From Symbiodinium natans (lineage: Eukaryota > Sar > Dinophyceae > Suessiales > Symbiodiniaceae): a stretch of 64,000 nt of DNA. Below are positions 9,796 through 21,131 of this stretch, piece by piece (within the stretch, counting starts at the first letter, position 1; each line of letters opens with the position of its first letter). A program made the position numbers and the translations under genes. The notes beneath the pieces were generated by a model that worked only from the letters and a program-made list of their open reading frames with translations, did not search any database and had not been told where the DNA came from. The stretch is from contig CAJNDS010002078.1 of NCBI GenBank assembly GCA_905221605.1, forward strand, positions 561,001-625,000, written 5' to 3'.

Positions 9796-10139
9796 GAACT
9801 TATGGGGCTGATGGCTCAACCCCCAGCCCGAAACCCCGAACCCTACCGATTTCGGGATTCCTCCTCCGGCTTGTATGCTGGGCAGGTCCCGAACCTTATG
9901 AGGGTCCGCAAGATTTGTGGGTTCAGTGCTCATTGTAGGGCTTAGGCTTTTGGAGGTTCAGGGTTTCATAGGTTTAGGCTTCTTGCTTGCAGGAGACTGG
10001 ATATGGAGGCAAGCCATACCCGAAAAAGACGAGCCAGGCCAGGAATAGACGGTTCTCCCCCGCCCCCCCCCCCCCCCCCCCCCCCCCGGCCTTCCCCAAA
10101 TTCGGCCCCCTTTTTCGTGTTTCTAGCCCACACTTGTAG

Positions 10140-10220
10140 GCTGCAGTATGCAGAGCGGATCCAGAATTTAGGCCAATTGGGAAAGTTCAGGAGAACAGCC
10201 TCAGAGATCAGACTCTACAG
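10140..10220 (+). CDS. Internal exon (27 codons), unknown gene
   Basis: Acceptor CACACTTGTAG, phase 0, AAVCRADPEFRPIGKVQENS then LRDQTLQ, donor CAG|GTTTCG, phase 0. Both borders are good. A poly-C run of about 30 nt lies just upstream in the preceding intron. Confidence 0.5.
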
Positions 10221-10772
10221 GTTTCGGGACAGTTTGCTTGTTCTAATTAATCCTTAGCCCGATAAACCTAGGCCCGAAAAACCTAAACCTAGGGCTCAAG
10301 GCATCCTCCTCCTTCGTGGGCTCCAGACTTCCGCCCAGACTGTTTCGACTTCCAGAATGTAGGCTATCAAATGAAACAAACTGTTGAAGCCTGACTCAAA
10401 GTCGACTCGAGGCTGGCAGTGTCTCGGAGGAGTTTAGGGTCCCCCTGTGGCTCAGGCTGCCCCTGGAAGGGACCCAGGGACCATAGGTTCGAGAACTGCC
10501 TGTAGGGTGTGGAGAAAACCCCGAAACACACGAAATCTCGCCCCCCCCCCCCCCCCAGTCCCAGGCCATGTGCGACGAGCTCGGACCGAAGGAGAGCCTA
10601 AGACTCGCTTGGGGAAATCTGTTTACTTTTTGTTTCTTATCTCCCTAAACTCTAAACCCAAAACCGTGGCTCTTTACCATGTTGATAGAATTGTCTTGCC
10701 TCCATAAGTAGGTGTCTCGGGCTCATTTGTGGATTGTTGCTGTTATTTGGCTTTGCGGGTCTAAGATTATAG

Positions 10773-10867
10773 TCACAAGGGGCAATATACAAACTAGCTA
10801 AATGCTTGAAAGCTCCAAGAGCAGTTGAGGAACTACCTTCGCACATCGCCTGCAAAGATCGCGGGGG
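10773..10867 (+). CDS. Internal exon, unknown gene
   Basis: After GATTATAG the frame reads SQGAIYKLAKCLKAPRAVEE then LPSHIACKDRG, entering GTTTGGGG intron-like sequence. Helical texture; phase 0 in and 2 out. It probably belongs to the same gene as 10140-10220 and 10951-11214, but the phases do not all chain. Confidence 0.5.
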
Positions 10868-10950
10868 GTTTGGGGGGATTGGAGGGTTCATGTCCTGGGT
10901 TTAGGGTGCCAGGTTTCGTCTTTGGGGACCTGCCGGCGTTTGATGTTCAG

Positions 10951-11214
10951 AGTTCGGCCAATGGTTTCTGCGTTTTTTTTGCGAAGAGTCGTCATCTCTC
11001 AGCTGGCACAAAGCTGAACGTTTCACTCAGTGACTCAGCTGTGCGTCCGATTGTGGAACTCCTGAGACGGAGGCCTTACAGTGATTCCAACAGCATAGCG
11101 AGGCAAGCGCCTCAAACCGCCGCGGAGCTCCTAGCCGTCCGAACCATTCCCAGTCACCTCGTGCAGTCCTTAAACGGCCAGAGAGCTTGCAAGCGTCTAG
11201 CGCCCCTACTGTAA
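10951..11214 (+). CDS. Probable terminal exon (87 codons plus stop)
   Basis: Acceptor GATGTTCAG, phase 0. Reads SSANGFCVFFAKSRHLSAGT, then DSAVRPIVELLRRRPYSDSN and a helical AETAAELL-like tail to TAA at 11212-11214. The length without stops and the acceptor support coding. No family recognised. Confidence 0.5.
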   Translation, partial: SSANGFCVFFAKSRHLSAGTKLNVSLSDSAVRPIVELLRRRPYSDSNSIARQAPQTAAELLAVRTIPSHLVQSLNGQRACKRLAPLL

Positions 11215-11307
11215 TTTTTCCAAGCCGCGAACTCCAATCCCAAACTCCTCAACCTCCACTCCCGAAATCCTAAGCTCTCCCATGAAGCGCATCGTGCATT
11301 ACTCGAG

Positions 11308-12831
11308 GTGAATGGATCGAGGAGTTTGCCACGCTTTGCGATGCAAACGCGTCAGACAAGACCCTCAGCCAAGTGGAGATAGAAGTGATAACATCAAGTA
11401 GGTCAAAGAAGGGTTTGTGGTGATTCGTGTCGGAGGCGAACAACGAAACTTTCCGAAGCGATCGTTGAATCATTCATGGAGGGCTTGTAGGAAAGAGCCT
11501 TAAACAGGTGTATAGTGCATTTGACTTTAGGTGTTGAATTTCTGAGTGCAGCTAAGCAAGGGCAACCATTCAAAAAGGGTCAGCCCATTTGAGGACACAG
11601 CGCGAATCGCTTCATCCCGAATCTCAAAATCCGACAACCCCAACTATTGCTGAGACAACCCAGACCCGACATTGGTTTCCGAAAGCTTTCTTCTATGATT
11701 TTTCTAGTCGATCCAACCCCCACCGGATCCCGCGTGCAAGAGGTTCAGCGACTAAAGAGGCCATGAGGTTGTGGGCCTCTTGCATGCCCAAGCTCCAAGT
11801 TTTCAGCTTGGGGGGGTCCGTGGACTTCCAGGCCCGTTACCCTGCTTTCACCCCACAAAACCCTAAACCCTAAACCCTAAACCCTAAACCCTAAACCCTA
11901 GGAAACCTGACACCGCCCTTTGCCAGGAAGGGCTGCAGCGATCAGCAGCTCAAGTTCATCGAGCCGCTGTTGCTGCAGCTGATTCGGGGATGAGGGTCCT
12001 AAAATCCCTACATCCCAATGCAGTTCCTTGGACGTTGGGGCCTGTAGCCGCTCGTGGTAAGGTTCTTCTGTTTCCCCTTGGTTTCTTTCGTTTGCTTTTC
12101 CCTCTCTCTCTCTCTCTCAGTTTCCTTTTCTGAAGTAAGGGTTCCTGTTGCCAGGAGGGAAAGAAGGAAACCTGGCAGTTGCATTTGCATCGCACATTTT
12201 TATGGTACCCTGTAGAGGTCCTCAAAACCTGGTCAACACCAACCCTCACCCAAAGCTGAAAAAAGACTGAAACAGCCCGAAATCCAGAACTCCTGAATCG
12301 TATACTACGCTTACATTGCCACGCTTCACTACGCTTGAAAACATCAAGTGCATGCAGGAAGTGGGCAGGAGAGCCTGCAGACAAGCTCAAGTCGCAGCTC
12401 ACACGCTTGAAGGGCATGCTCGACAAGGAGCGGGTTTTAAAGGGGAGCTGTCGGGGCTGGGATGCATATGACCAACACCCTAAACTCCCAAGCATATTCA
12501 CGTCAGCCTCGACTCTGCGTTGTTCAGGCAAGTGGGACAATACACCGTGACCCTAAACCTCGAGTGCCCCCTCCCCCAGCCTGAACTCGAAGCTGTTGGG
12601 TTTTGAGCCGTATTGTCTGCAAACCTCATAACCCGCATCAAATCCATGCTCAAACTCGAAAAAGCCGTTTGGTAGAAGATCTGCAACTTTCTACCAAGAG
12701 CTCCTACATCGAGACCCAATTTCCTGAATTCCTTTGTTGAGGACGGGGCTTCCATGAAGCCTGAGGCTCTGAAGTGGGTGAAAGCCCGCGTCAAGCTCAT
12801 CGAGCAGATCTCGCAGAAGACAGAGCTTTAA
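11308..12831 (+). CDS. Series of small helical exons ending at a stop, unknown gene
   Basis: Candidate exons: 11308-11384 (EWIEEFATLCDANASDKTLS, donor GAA|GTGATA); 11741-11803 (GSATKEAMRLWASCMPKLQ); about 11935-11990 (DQQLKFIEPLLLQLIR); 12358-12433 (KWAGEPADKLKSQLTRLKGM, donor CGG|GTTTTA); 12699-12831 (NFLNSFVEDGASMKPEALKW then VKLIEQISQKTEL and TAA). All are charged amphipathic helices of one style, hence one likely helical protein. Not all junction phases agree, so membership of each exon is inferred. CCCTAAA repeats sit in the intron at 11858-11900. Confidence 0.45.
11858..11900 (+). repeat. Telomere-like CCCTAAA array in an intron
   Basis: Five to six CCCTAAA units shortly before the acceptor of the exon at about 11935. 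Confidence 0.9.
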
Positions 12832-13112
12832 GGGCTCTAAGGGCTCTAAGAGCTTGGGGTCTGAGGGACCAGAGCTCTAAGGGCTCTAAGGGCTCTAAGA
12901 GCTTAGGGGTTCTGAGGGGACGTGGCGTTTAGGAATTTTTAGGGTTCGGGGTTTTTGTAGGGTTTTGGGCATGCTTAAGGGCTCATGGCTTCGGGTGTTT
13001 ACATGGAGTTCCCGGCAGTGGTTAGCTATGCTCATGAAAATTAGGTGCCTGATAGTCCACGTTGTATGAAAACTGTGTGCCTTATAATCTGGTTCCCGTC
13101 TTGGCCGCACAG

Positions 13113-14204
13113 GACATTTAAGTTCCGACTTGTACAAGTCGGAATGGGTCAGAGTCAGGTTTTCGCGTGCAAGGTCACCGGGTCTACAGACAGCGCGGTA
13201 GAATTTCAGTTGAGTCTCGATTTGCGGTCAGTGGCTCTGTCTCTGCGGCGGGCAGGTTTATGCAGAATAGTTTGTAGACTTGGCTCAACCAGTGGTCTCT
13301 TGCCAGTGCCCCCTTTCCAAGACCACTTCAAATGGCCCCTAACCTTGAAACCACAGAACTAAAGCTTGACACAGAAACCCGAATGTGGGAGCTCTGCAAA
13401 ACGCAGTGGGCCCAAGTCTTGCCATCGGCGAGTTTTGAGAATTTGAGACCGACTCGGCTTTTGCGTGAGTAGCGCAACCGGCTCATGGTTGCGTCTCGGG
13501 CTGGTGTGTCCAACAAGTCTGTGCATCTACGAAGGTGTTTTTTGCAGGGTAAGGGGCTAGCACCGGGGGAAGGGCTTGAACAAGCTTAGGTGCTCAATGG
13601 TGCTCAATCTCGCTGCTCTGACATACAGCTTTGATGAGTTTGGGCGTTAGCAGGTTTCTTGTATTTTTGCTGTGTTACATTGGAGGTCTTCAAACCGGAT
13701 AGTCTTCGAAAGGCATGGCTGTTGCGTCCAGAACTTGAGCCGCTGCTGCGGAAAGCCGAAGGCGAGCGAGCATCGTGGATGCTGCTTCGGCACTGTGACG
13801 AAACGGCGTCGCCAGTTGCTGGCAAAGCTGTTTCTGAGCTGCCCAGCTCCTTCCCAATGATTTGCTCGCCCTCTTTTGGACATATGCTGCATAACCCCTC
13901 TGAGAAGCTCCTTCATAAACGCTTAGGGTCGTTCAATGTCCTCAGCGTAAACCTCCAAGCATTCTACGTCCAGAACCCCGAAGCGGCAGTCCAAAAGCGG
14001 GTACGTAGGCTCCGCATGGCCGCAGAAAGCACAGGGCGCCGCATCCACAAGGGTGGAAGCATCAGGTTTAAGGGACACCCCTATAAATGCAAGGCAAGAA
14101 AGCCCTTGGAAGCCCGATGGCTGGGAGAGCCAGGGCTTGCCGTAAACCTCAACACCTGTTGGGGGGAAGTCGAGGATGGCCTGTGTCATCCTTATAACTT
14201 ATAA
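13113..14204 (+). CDS. Three phase-matched exons, C-terminal part of an unknown protein
   Basis: Exon 13113-13294 (TFKFRLVQVGMGQSQVFACK ... SAVEFQLSLDLRSVALSLRR) leaves one base. Exon 13357-13464 starts with two bases after ACCACAG and reads LKLDTETRMWELCKTQWAQV ... NLRPTRLL, ending at the canonical donor GC|GTGAGT. Exon 13654-14204 follows TTAGCAG, again with complementary phase, and reads FLYFCCVTLEVFKPDSLRKA, a helical middle, then an arginine-rich segment, to TAA at 14202-14204. A 36-nt GTCCTC...CCAG piece at 13939-13974 could be an extra intron but is in frame either way. Both junctions agree in phase. No domain recognised; the basic C-terminus hints at nucleic-acid or ribosome contact (inference). 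Confidence 0.55.
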
Positions 14205-14964
14205 ATGTTTAACCTTTCGTGCCCTAGTTGGACAGGTAGGCTTGGGGGATGAATGCTTGGATACTCCTTTAAAATTCTCATGCTGAGGGTGAAAAAAACT
14301 TGAGGCAAATCAAGGAGCTGATGCCTCTGAGGATTGGGGGTTGTTGGCTTAGGGCCTTAGGGCTTCAGGGGGTTTTAATATGTAAGGGAGGTCTACAGGG
14401 CTTTAAGGTGTTGGGTAGAAGTTTTTGTTGGGCTTTTGGCCGGGTACTTTTCTTCGCTGTCTAGAAGAAGAAGAAGAAGAAGGGGGCTCCCAGGGGCTCC
14501 TCACGGGGCTCATGCCCAAGGAGAGAAGAGCAAGTAATGACCACACATGTTGACACAGACTAATTTGTTCGTTCCACTGCTGCTTCACGTCGCAAAAAGA
14601 ATCGACATAGAACTCGGCCAGCTAAGGGCCGTCTAGTCACTGAACAACCGTGAGCCCGCCAAATCTATGTTCGGTGCTCATGGCATTGTGCAGCCGTGGT
14701 TGCTAAAGCCACAGGTGCAACATGTTTTCGGGCATTCGGCTCAGCACGAAGACACGGGAATGCAGGGGCTGCCTTACGTGTTGAGGTTGAGATGGTGAAG
14801 CACTTAGCGCCTTGGGGCTTTTCCTGGGTCTTTAGCTTCACTTCTATTCTCTCAGGACCCCTGAAAACTTAAGAGCTCTCAGCTTATAGTGGCCACATAT
14901 GTAGCGGCTGTGCAAAAGGGTCCGTAGACATCTTTGGGAGGCCACGAAATGGATGTTGTTTTAG
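14205..14964. other. Gene-poor stretch with an AAG run
   Basis: Contains GGGTTT/TTTAGGG words, an (AAG)n run at about 14463-14481 and no supportable exon. Confidence 0.5.
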
Positions 14965-15272
14965 TGGATGCCAGACTGTGGATGCTCCGTGCCACAGAGA
15001 CGCAAAGAAACCGCCACCCAAAAGAGGCGCCAGCAAGAAGAAAAGAGCAGCCAGCCATGACCTTCTACCTGCAACTTTGGTTTTGGGGTTCGTGCTTGCT
15101 GCACGAGATTGATTCTTTCCGGATGATGGTAAGTGGAAAATGGTTCGCTCAGGTTTCGCGCAAGGTACTCTCATGCCGGAACTTGCCAGAAAATTGCTGC
15201 AGAAGATATCGCAATCAAGGCGTCCTGTCGTCATCTTATGTCTACCAGATTGGTGATGCCCTTACACCTTAA
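14965..15272 (+). CDS. Exon pair or single exon, unknown gene
   Basis: Acceptor TTGTTTTAG. The frame VDARLWMLRATETQRNRHPK continues to RMM, where a canonical GTAAGT at 15129 begins a possible 24-nt intron (15129-15152, ending CTCAG). The frame is open with or without it and runs to TAA at 15270-15272. Two other frames of the first part are also open (one lysine-rich, KKPPPKRGASKKKRAAS), so frame choice is uncertain. Confidence 0.4.
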
Positions 15273-15294
15273 CCCCAAACCACAACAGCTTCAG

Positions 15295-15471
15295 CGTTCG
15301 AAGCCCTACCACTCTCCGACCGCGAAGACGCTCTATAAGGTCCGTCCCGCTGCCATTGCAGGGCGTCGCAGCATCCGTTGCCTGCGCCTCACAGCCTTTG
15401 AGGATTTAGGAGTTACAGGGTTCTACCGGGCGCCGGTTTGGAGCATTGTTTGTGTTTTCCCACATAGCTGA
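15295..15471 (+). CDS. Probable terminal exon
   Basis: Acceptor ACAGCTTCAG, phase 0. Reads RSKPYHSPTAKTLYKVRPAA, then RSIRCLRLTAFEDLGVTGFY and a hydrophobic tail to TGA at 15469-15471. Basic N-terminal half; family unknown. Confidence 0.5.
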   Translation, partial: RSKPYHSPTAKTLYKVRPAAIAGRRSIRCLRLTAFEDLGVTGFYRAPVWSIVCVFPHS

Positions 15472-15644
15472 AATATGCTGAAATGTAGTTAAACAATACT
15501 GAGACCCTGGTTATGAAGGTTTTTGAGCATGGTTGCAGCGGGCCTAGCCTTTAGTGTATCTATGGGTTTTATACGGAAGGAATGGCATGCAGCATCGGAT
15601 CATACAGTATCCGTTCAAGGGGCCGGCTCGGCCGTTTATGTATC

Positions 15645-15645
<1 letters not shown>

Positions 15646-15675
<30 letters not shown>

Positions 15676-16125
15676 GGTCACATGTATATATATATATATA
15701 TGTATGTATATATGTATATATGTATATATGTATATATGTATATATGTATATATGTATATATATATATATGTATATGTATGCGTATATGTATACGTATACG
15801 CATATGTATATGTATATGTGAATGTATATGTATACGTAAATGTATACATGTATTACCGGCAAGACCCAACACACAGGTTTCGATCTTCACCGACTTGGAC
15901 ACAGCTGCCACAGCCGCCACAGCCTCCTAACTGCTTCCCCACCTCACCCCTATGTTTGTACATACATGCGTACACTTGTCTTGTATATGTATATTTACAT
16001 GTGTATGTGTATATCTATGTATGTTTGCATATATATATATATATATACATGTATGTGTGTGTATGTATGCAACATTTATATTATGCGTTCAGTATATGCC
16101 CATATATATATATATATATATAGTC
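15646..16125 (+). repeat. TATATG / GTATAC microsatellite block
   Basis: Two dense blocks (about 15646-15850 and 15955-16125) of TATA, TATATG and GTATAC units, separated by about 100 nt of ordinary sequence. Long tyrosine/isoleucine ORFs on both strands here are repeat artefacts. Confidence 0.95.
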
Positions 16126-16502
16126 GGCACATTGGATCTTTCGGGGGATGTGCACAATCTCGCCATGCCAAGATGTATACCTCCGCGATGCTTCCCATGG
16201 CCAACTATCGCTACATTAAGAGCCTTCAGCTCAAGGCCGGCCCTCCTGGTGTCGTTTGTTAGGCTTCAGGTATTTTGTTGAAGAGACCTGCTTCAGCGGA
16301 GCTGCCTTTAGGGCTCGGAGTTTAGGATGTAGGGTCTGGTTTCAAGAGGAAACGCTTGAGACACTTGCGGTTGGCTTCGGCTGCAGCTCAGCCCTGGCCG
16401 CTACAAGCCAGAGCCCAGGTTGTGTGTAACAAGCACCGTTCAGTCAGTTTTGCGCGCAGGACGATGCACAAAGAGGGTTCCATAAGGTTCTGAAAGTGAC
16501 AG

Positions 16503-16919
16503 CGCTGCGACAGCCAGGTCAAGTTCAAGAAGCTCTACCAGGCGTACTTCCCCACGCTTCTCAGAGACCTTATCTATGGCCTGAGAGCTCAGTGCACACA
16601 ACGTCAGATATGTGGGTGCAGCAGTGGTCTGCAAAATCCTCCGCCAGACTCAGCCACCTTGTGGTGTATAGGGTCTTAGGTATTCAAAGCTCCAGGTGAA
16701 ATCATAGGACCTGAAGGCTGTTAGTGGAACCCAAAATCCGCAAGGTGTGACCCGCTCGGCGCTGATGCGCCAGTTCAAGACACCCACGGCCTCCAGTCCC
16801 GCAGGCCCAGGGTGCTGTGAGTTTAGGTCTTGGCGACAGTGCTGCGCCCGGCCGCGCAAGTGCGTAGTCAACTTTGCATCGAGCCCTGCCTGCTCCACAA
16901 GCAGAGCTGCATGATGTGA
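16503..16919 (+). CDS. Three phase-matched terminal exons, unknown gene
   Basis: Exon 16503-16665 reads RCDSQVKFKKLYQAYFPTLL, then RDLIYGLRAQC and a Cys/Pro-rich stretch (donor T|GTATAG). Exon 16745-16816 (VTRSALMRQFKTPTASSPAG) ends at canonical T|GTGAGT. Exon 16840-16919 (LRPAAQVRSQLCIEPCLLHK) stops with TGA at 16917-16919. Both junctions agree in phase (1+2, then 1+2). KFKKLYQAYFPTLLRDLIYG is a basic amphipathic helix. The first intron opens with a telomere-like word just after the donor. Function unknown. Confidence 0.6.
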
Positions 16920-16981
16920 TCATGGGGGTAGACCATCACAAGAATTTCCACTGTTGGCGAAAATTCTGTGTGCTCCTGGAG

Positions 16982-17113
16982 GGGATGCTTGGATCATGTT
17001 CCTCTCCGTGGGCTTGGCCTGCCACGCACTCACGGCTGAAGCGTTCATTGAACAACTTCTTCGGTTTTTGGATTGGGTTCAGGATTTCTTTGGTGCAGCC
17101 AAAACGATGGGGA
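16982..17113 (+). CDS. Internal exon, hydrophobic helix
   Basis: After CTGGAG one frame reads DAWIMFLSVGLACHALTAEA, then FIEQLLRFLDWVQDFFGAAK, with donor A|GTTTGT. This looks like a membrane or signal segment followed by an amphipathic helix. It starts 63 nt after the stop of the previous gene. Confidence 0.45.
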
Positions 17114-18254
17114 GTTTGTCTCATTGCCAATGCCACTTTTTGCTGCTGCTGTAGCTGTCAGCTCTTCATGCCGTGCGCAACGTCAGTTTGGAGGCGTGCA
17201 TGTCGGAGTGCCTTAATTAAGGACAAAAGGCTCATCTGCCGACTCTCGTAGGGGGCACTTTGGAAAGCTAGAGGTTTGGCGTCGGCCCCTGGGAACGAGC
17301 TGCGCGCGTGCCCCTGTGCACTGAAGGTGAAGTCCAGGAGTTGTGAGAGAGACCTATACTGCATTGACATGTGAAGGCTAGCTGGTCCTGTCTCAGGAAC
17401 AGTAAAAGGTGCTAATCCGTGGGTTGAGAGACATAGAGACACAGAGATACGAGAGATATAGAGGGAAAGACAGACATCGGCATTCGGAAGGGCAACACAG
17501 TGACGACGAGCAAGTTGCCATGTCTACGTTTTTTTTGTTTGTGTGTTTGTGCGTGGCGTGTGGTGCATGTTTGTGTGCGTGTGGCGTGTGGCAAGGAGGG
17601 GCCTGTCCTTGGACAGCAGAGACAGAGAGTCGCCGGGCTTATTGCACGTTTAACAGAAAGAGAGAAAGACAAAAGAAGGGAATATACACGAAATCGAAGA
17701 GCTGTTTCCACGGCCCACAGATGTTGACTACTGAACCAAAGGCTGCATGCGAAGCTGTCGGCCCAAAGCTGAGCTCAATTGGGAAGCATCCCAGCATAGA
17801 CCCTCGTCCGCTCAGCCTTCGGCGGCCGAGGGTCCTGCTTGGTACCCAAAACGAATGTGCAACTACAAATCAGTACGTAAATATGTTTACAAGTAAACAA
17901 CACATACAGCATACTGCAACTAAGCAAAGATGCATGCAGAGACAAAAGGGCCCATTTCATTATTCACCTCGTATCTGCTGGCAAGCATTTAGCCTGTAGG
18001 GCTCCGCTTCGCGCGTGGGCTTGGCGGGTGGTTCTATTCTTGGAAGAGAAGTCTTTGAGCAGCATGCGTAAACCCCTCAAAAAACCTGCAAGGATCCTAC
18101 TCCTCGAAGCTCCCTCACCCATGAACTTCGAGCTTCGATTTCCCAAGTTCCATCCTGTTCGAGAGGTCTAGGTTTTTTGTCAGTACAGGCTTTTGGGGTT
18201 CTAGCTTCTGGTGTAAGGTTTGGAGTTTTTGGGGTTCTAGGTTTCTGGTTTCAG
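17114..18254. other. Gene-poor stretch
   Basis: Alternating GT-rich and GA-rich DNA around 17440-17700. The open frames there follow from the composition. No splice-bounded exon was convincing. Confidence 0.4.
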
Positions 18255-18392
18255 TGGGCTTGAGGGGGCTGCCCCGCGGCGGATGCTCCGCCATCGCCCT
18301 TGGCAGTGGAGGCTCCGGCACTTCCTCGCGCCTCGAGAAGAAGCCATCTTCACATCAGCCTCACTTTGAGAAGACCCGAATATCATCACCTA
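18255..18392 (+). CDS. Possible exon, Gly/Ser-rich
   Basis: Acceptor TGGTTTCAG with two leading bases. Reads GLRGLPRGGCSAIALGSGGS, then SRLEKKPSSHQPHFEK. Donor not clear. Preceded by GGGGTTCTAGGTTT-type intron sequence. Confidence 0.35.
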
Positions 18393-19079
18393 AATATAAG
18401 TACTCAATATGATCCCCCCAATATGATCCCCGTGGAGTCATGGAATCCCTCTATAGTCGTAATATCTTCTATCCCAAGTACCCCATCTAACCCCCTGTTC
18501 ACTGGCCCACCCCTCGTCCCTGCTCCAATCCCAACCTTAGCTGCAAGGAATTGAAGAAGCTACCCCCTACACCGAGCCACCCTGAATCGATAACTCCAGT
18601 TGCTGTAACACATAAACCATCAAGGACCCCTAGAATTCCAGTCTTACGTCGCACTTCGAGACCCTCAAGCCTGAAGTTTACAGCTCAACGGATTGGTGGT
18701 TCTCCGGGTTTTGGCTGAAATGGGCTTTAAGGTCAGGGGCTTTGGTATGACGGTCTTATGAATGGGGATTGGGGTGTTAGGTTCCTCACAAGAGCTCGTT
18801 GCGTCACGGGCTGGGGTTTGAGCCATGGTGAATACTGGTTCAGGATTCGGTGAGGGGGTAGAGGCGGGTGGATCCAAGTGTGGGCGGGGCTTCAATTGGG
18901 TGTTTGGGATCTTGGCAGGGTGCAGGCTGCAGATTTGGGGCACTGAAAGGCACATTGAAAGACCATCTTTGGACTCTAAACGCTACATTGACATGACATG
19001 TCACATTGTGATGCGCTCAGCCCTATAGTGCTTGGGGCCACTAGACACTCCCATCCCAGGGCGCTGCCGTTGCCACCAG

Positions 19080-19247
19080 CTTCTCTGCAAGCTTGCGAGC
19101 GCCTTCGGCAGTAGCGATGCCACCGGCCGAAGCGGATGTCAAAGCACTTCAGGCCGGACGCAGCAAAGGGGAGCTAGCGTTTCAATGTCGTGGATCCCAT
19201 CAAGTCAAACCGGCGCTTCTTGCAAACTGTCCAAGCCCATTTCATAA
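19080..19247 (+). CDS. Possible terminal exon, Ser/Gly-rich
   Basis: After TTGCCACCAG the frame reads LLCKLASAFGSSDATGRSGC and runs to TAA at 19245-19247. A competing frame over the same bases (AEADVKALQAGRSKGELAFQ, donor-like GTCAAA at about 19201) is equally protein-like. Confidence 0.35.
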   Translation, partial: LLCKLASAFGSSDATGRSGCQSTSGRTQQRGASVSMSWIPSSQTGASCKLSKPIS

Positions 19248-21131
19248 AATCCCACACCTAGTCGTCACAGAGCTCTCACAGCCCTCAACCACTTCAAGCT
19301 CTTGACCTCAAATTCCCTTATCATACCATCCATCCGAAGCCCTACACACTCAACTCTCTCCGTATAAAGCCTATAAACCCCACAAACCCTTTAAACTCTA
19401 AACCCTCTAAACCCTACAAACCCCTATAAAGCGCATAAACCCTATAAAGCCTATAAAGCCCAGTAAAAACCCAAGAGCCCTATATAAACACCCCTAGAAA
19501 CCCGCGCCTGAGGACGCCGCGAACTTCTTGTTTAACGAGGTCTACCATCGTACCTGCCGGCCACCAACATGGAGTCCTCCACCCAGACACTCGGGGTTCA
19601 GGGTTGTTTGGGTCTACTTATTGTTTAATTAGGGCCTACTCATGGTTGATTAGGGTTTATTTGGGGTGAATTAGGGTTTAATTATGGTTTTCAGGGTGTT
19701 ATGAGGGTTCTGTCTAAGGTTCTTGTGCTTCCTCTCATGAAGGGCTGATGCAGCCGTGCCTTTGACAAGAATCGGACGACCAGTCAATACGGTTACTGGT
19801 GACATGGCTCTTGCTATCATTGCGATGGTCAGTAGTACCATTCACTGTTGTCCGCGCCATCTGCGCAGTAATTGTTCTGATAATTACTATGCCTGTTATG
19901 ATTCGTTGAACTGTTTCGGTACAGTTGTTGCTGGGACCATGCCATGTTTGATATGATGTTCGTCATGTCATTTGTATTTCTGGTTGACGACTGTCAGTGG
20001 GCAATTCGCAAAAGCTGTGCTGTGTTTTTTTGGCCGCGTTGGTACTTCATGGTATGGCAGAAATAAGATTCGTGTCTCTCTCATGGTGCCATCTTTTGTT
20101 TGCTGTTATACTTTCAAGTTGTCATTGACGTCTATCGGGGCATTCATGGATTTTCAGTTTGTTTTTTATATTTTTGGGGGGGCTGCCAAGGAGGTGTTAG
20201 TTTCTGGTCTCCTGGACTCGGTGTGGTCTGTGCCCATGCTCTGGCCTGAGGATTAAGAGGAAATCCCCTCAACCCTTAACAGAAGACATCATCTTTGTTT
20301 TTTTTTTCAAAGCACCTTCACAAACACTGTGGAACGGCACTGTGCATCAAGTTCGAGTGAATTGACTCTAACAGTTCAGTCACAGCCACCCTCAACTCTC
20401 TGGAGCCAGTTCTAAGCATCTTTAGGCCTCGCGACCTCGTGCGGGGGCCCGCAAAGGACCTCGCGAACCCTCGAGCCCTAGAAACCCGCAGCTCCCCACC
20501 CTGGAGCCAGATGGCCATTCAATCGCCCCAAAAACTTCACAGATTCATGAAAACTCCGAGACACATGTGTGGAGTTCGAAGCTTGGGGCTTTTGGGCTTC
20601 ATCCCTCGAGCTTTCACACCCTAAACCCTAAACCCCTACACACTAAGCCCACAAACCCTACACGCTAAAACCCCTCAACCCCTTACACTCAAAGCCCACG
20701 AAGCAGTGCCTTTTTCCTTGAAAAACCCGTGAACCCTGATGTGAGGTCTCGACTTGATGAAAGGCAGCCAGCTGAGCAGCCATTTCTCCGATGCCTGATC
20801 CTCACCTCCTGGTTTGTAGGGTTCATGGCATGGGAACGTTTAGGGCCTGAGGCTTGGGGACGCTTAGGGTTTAGGGTTTAAGCATGTTCAGCGTTTAGGG
20901 CTTAGGGGTGTTGAGGGTAAGCATTTAGGCCTTGAACACACACCCTCAGTTCGAACCCCTAAACCCATAACATTTGGGGAATTTGGGTGTGGCTGCTCCT
21001 TGAACAGTTGCTCCTGTGGCCGACAGGACCCGCAGCCTAAGCCCTGCAACCTTGAGCCAACCCCCCCCCTTTCGGTGCTGAACACAGGCCTTTTTTGCGC
21101 ACCCGAATATCTTCTGATAGAGACCGCATAG
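19248..21131. other. Gene-poor stretch with AT-richer core
   Basis: 19330-19500 and 20620-20700 hold CCCTATAAA / CCCTAAA words. 19740-20260 is AT-richer than its surroundings and has two overlapping hydrophobic ORFs without splice support. About 20396-20520 has a weak exon-like reading (TATLNSLEPVLSIFRPRD). No mitochondrial gene was recognised in the AT-rich core. Confidence 0.4.

Noticed and set aside
15544-16262. Several Tyr/Ile/His repeat ORFs on both strands
   Set aside because: Produced by TATATG/GTATAC repeats; open in nearly all frames.
19740-20260. AT-richer stretch as a second mitochondrial insert
   Set aside because: Neither strand gives recognisable cox1, cox3 or cob peptides.
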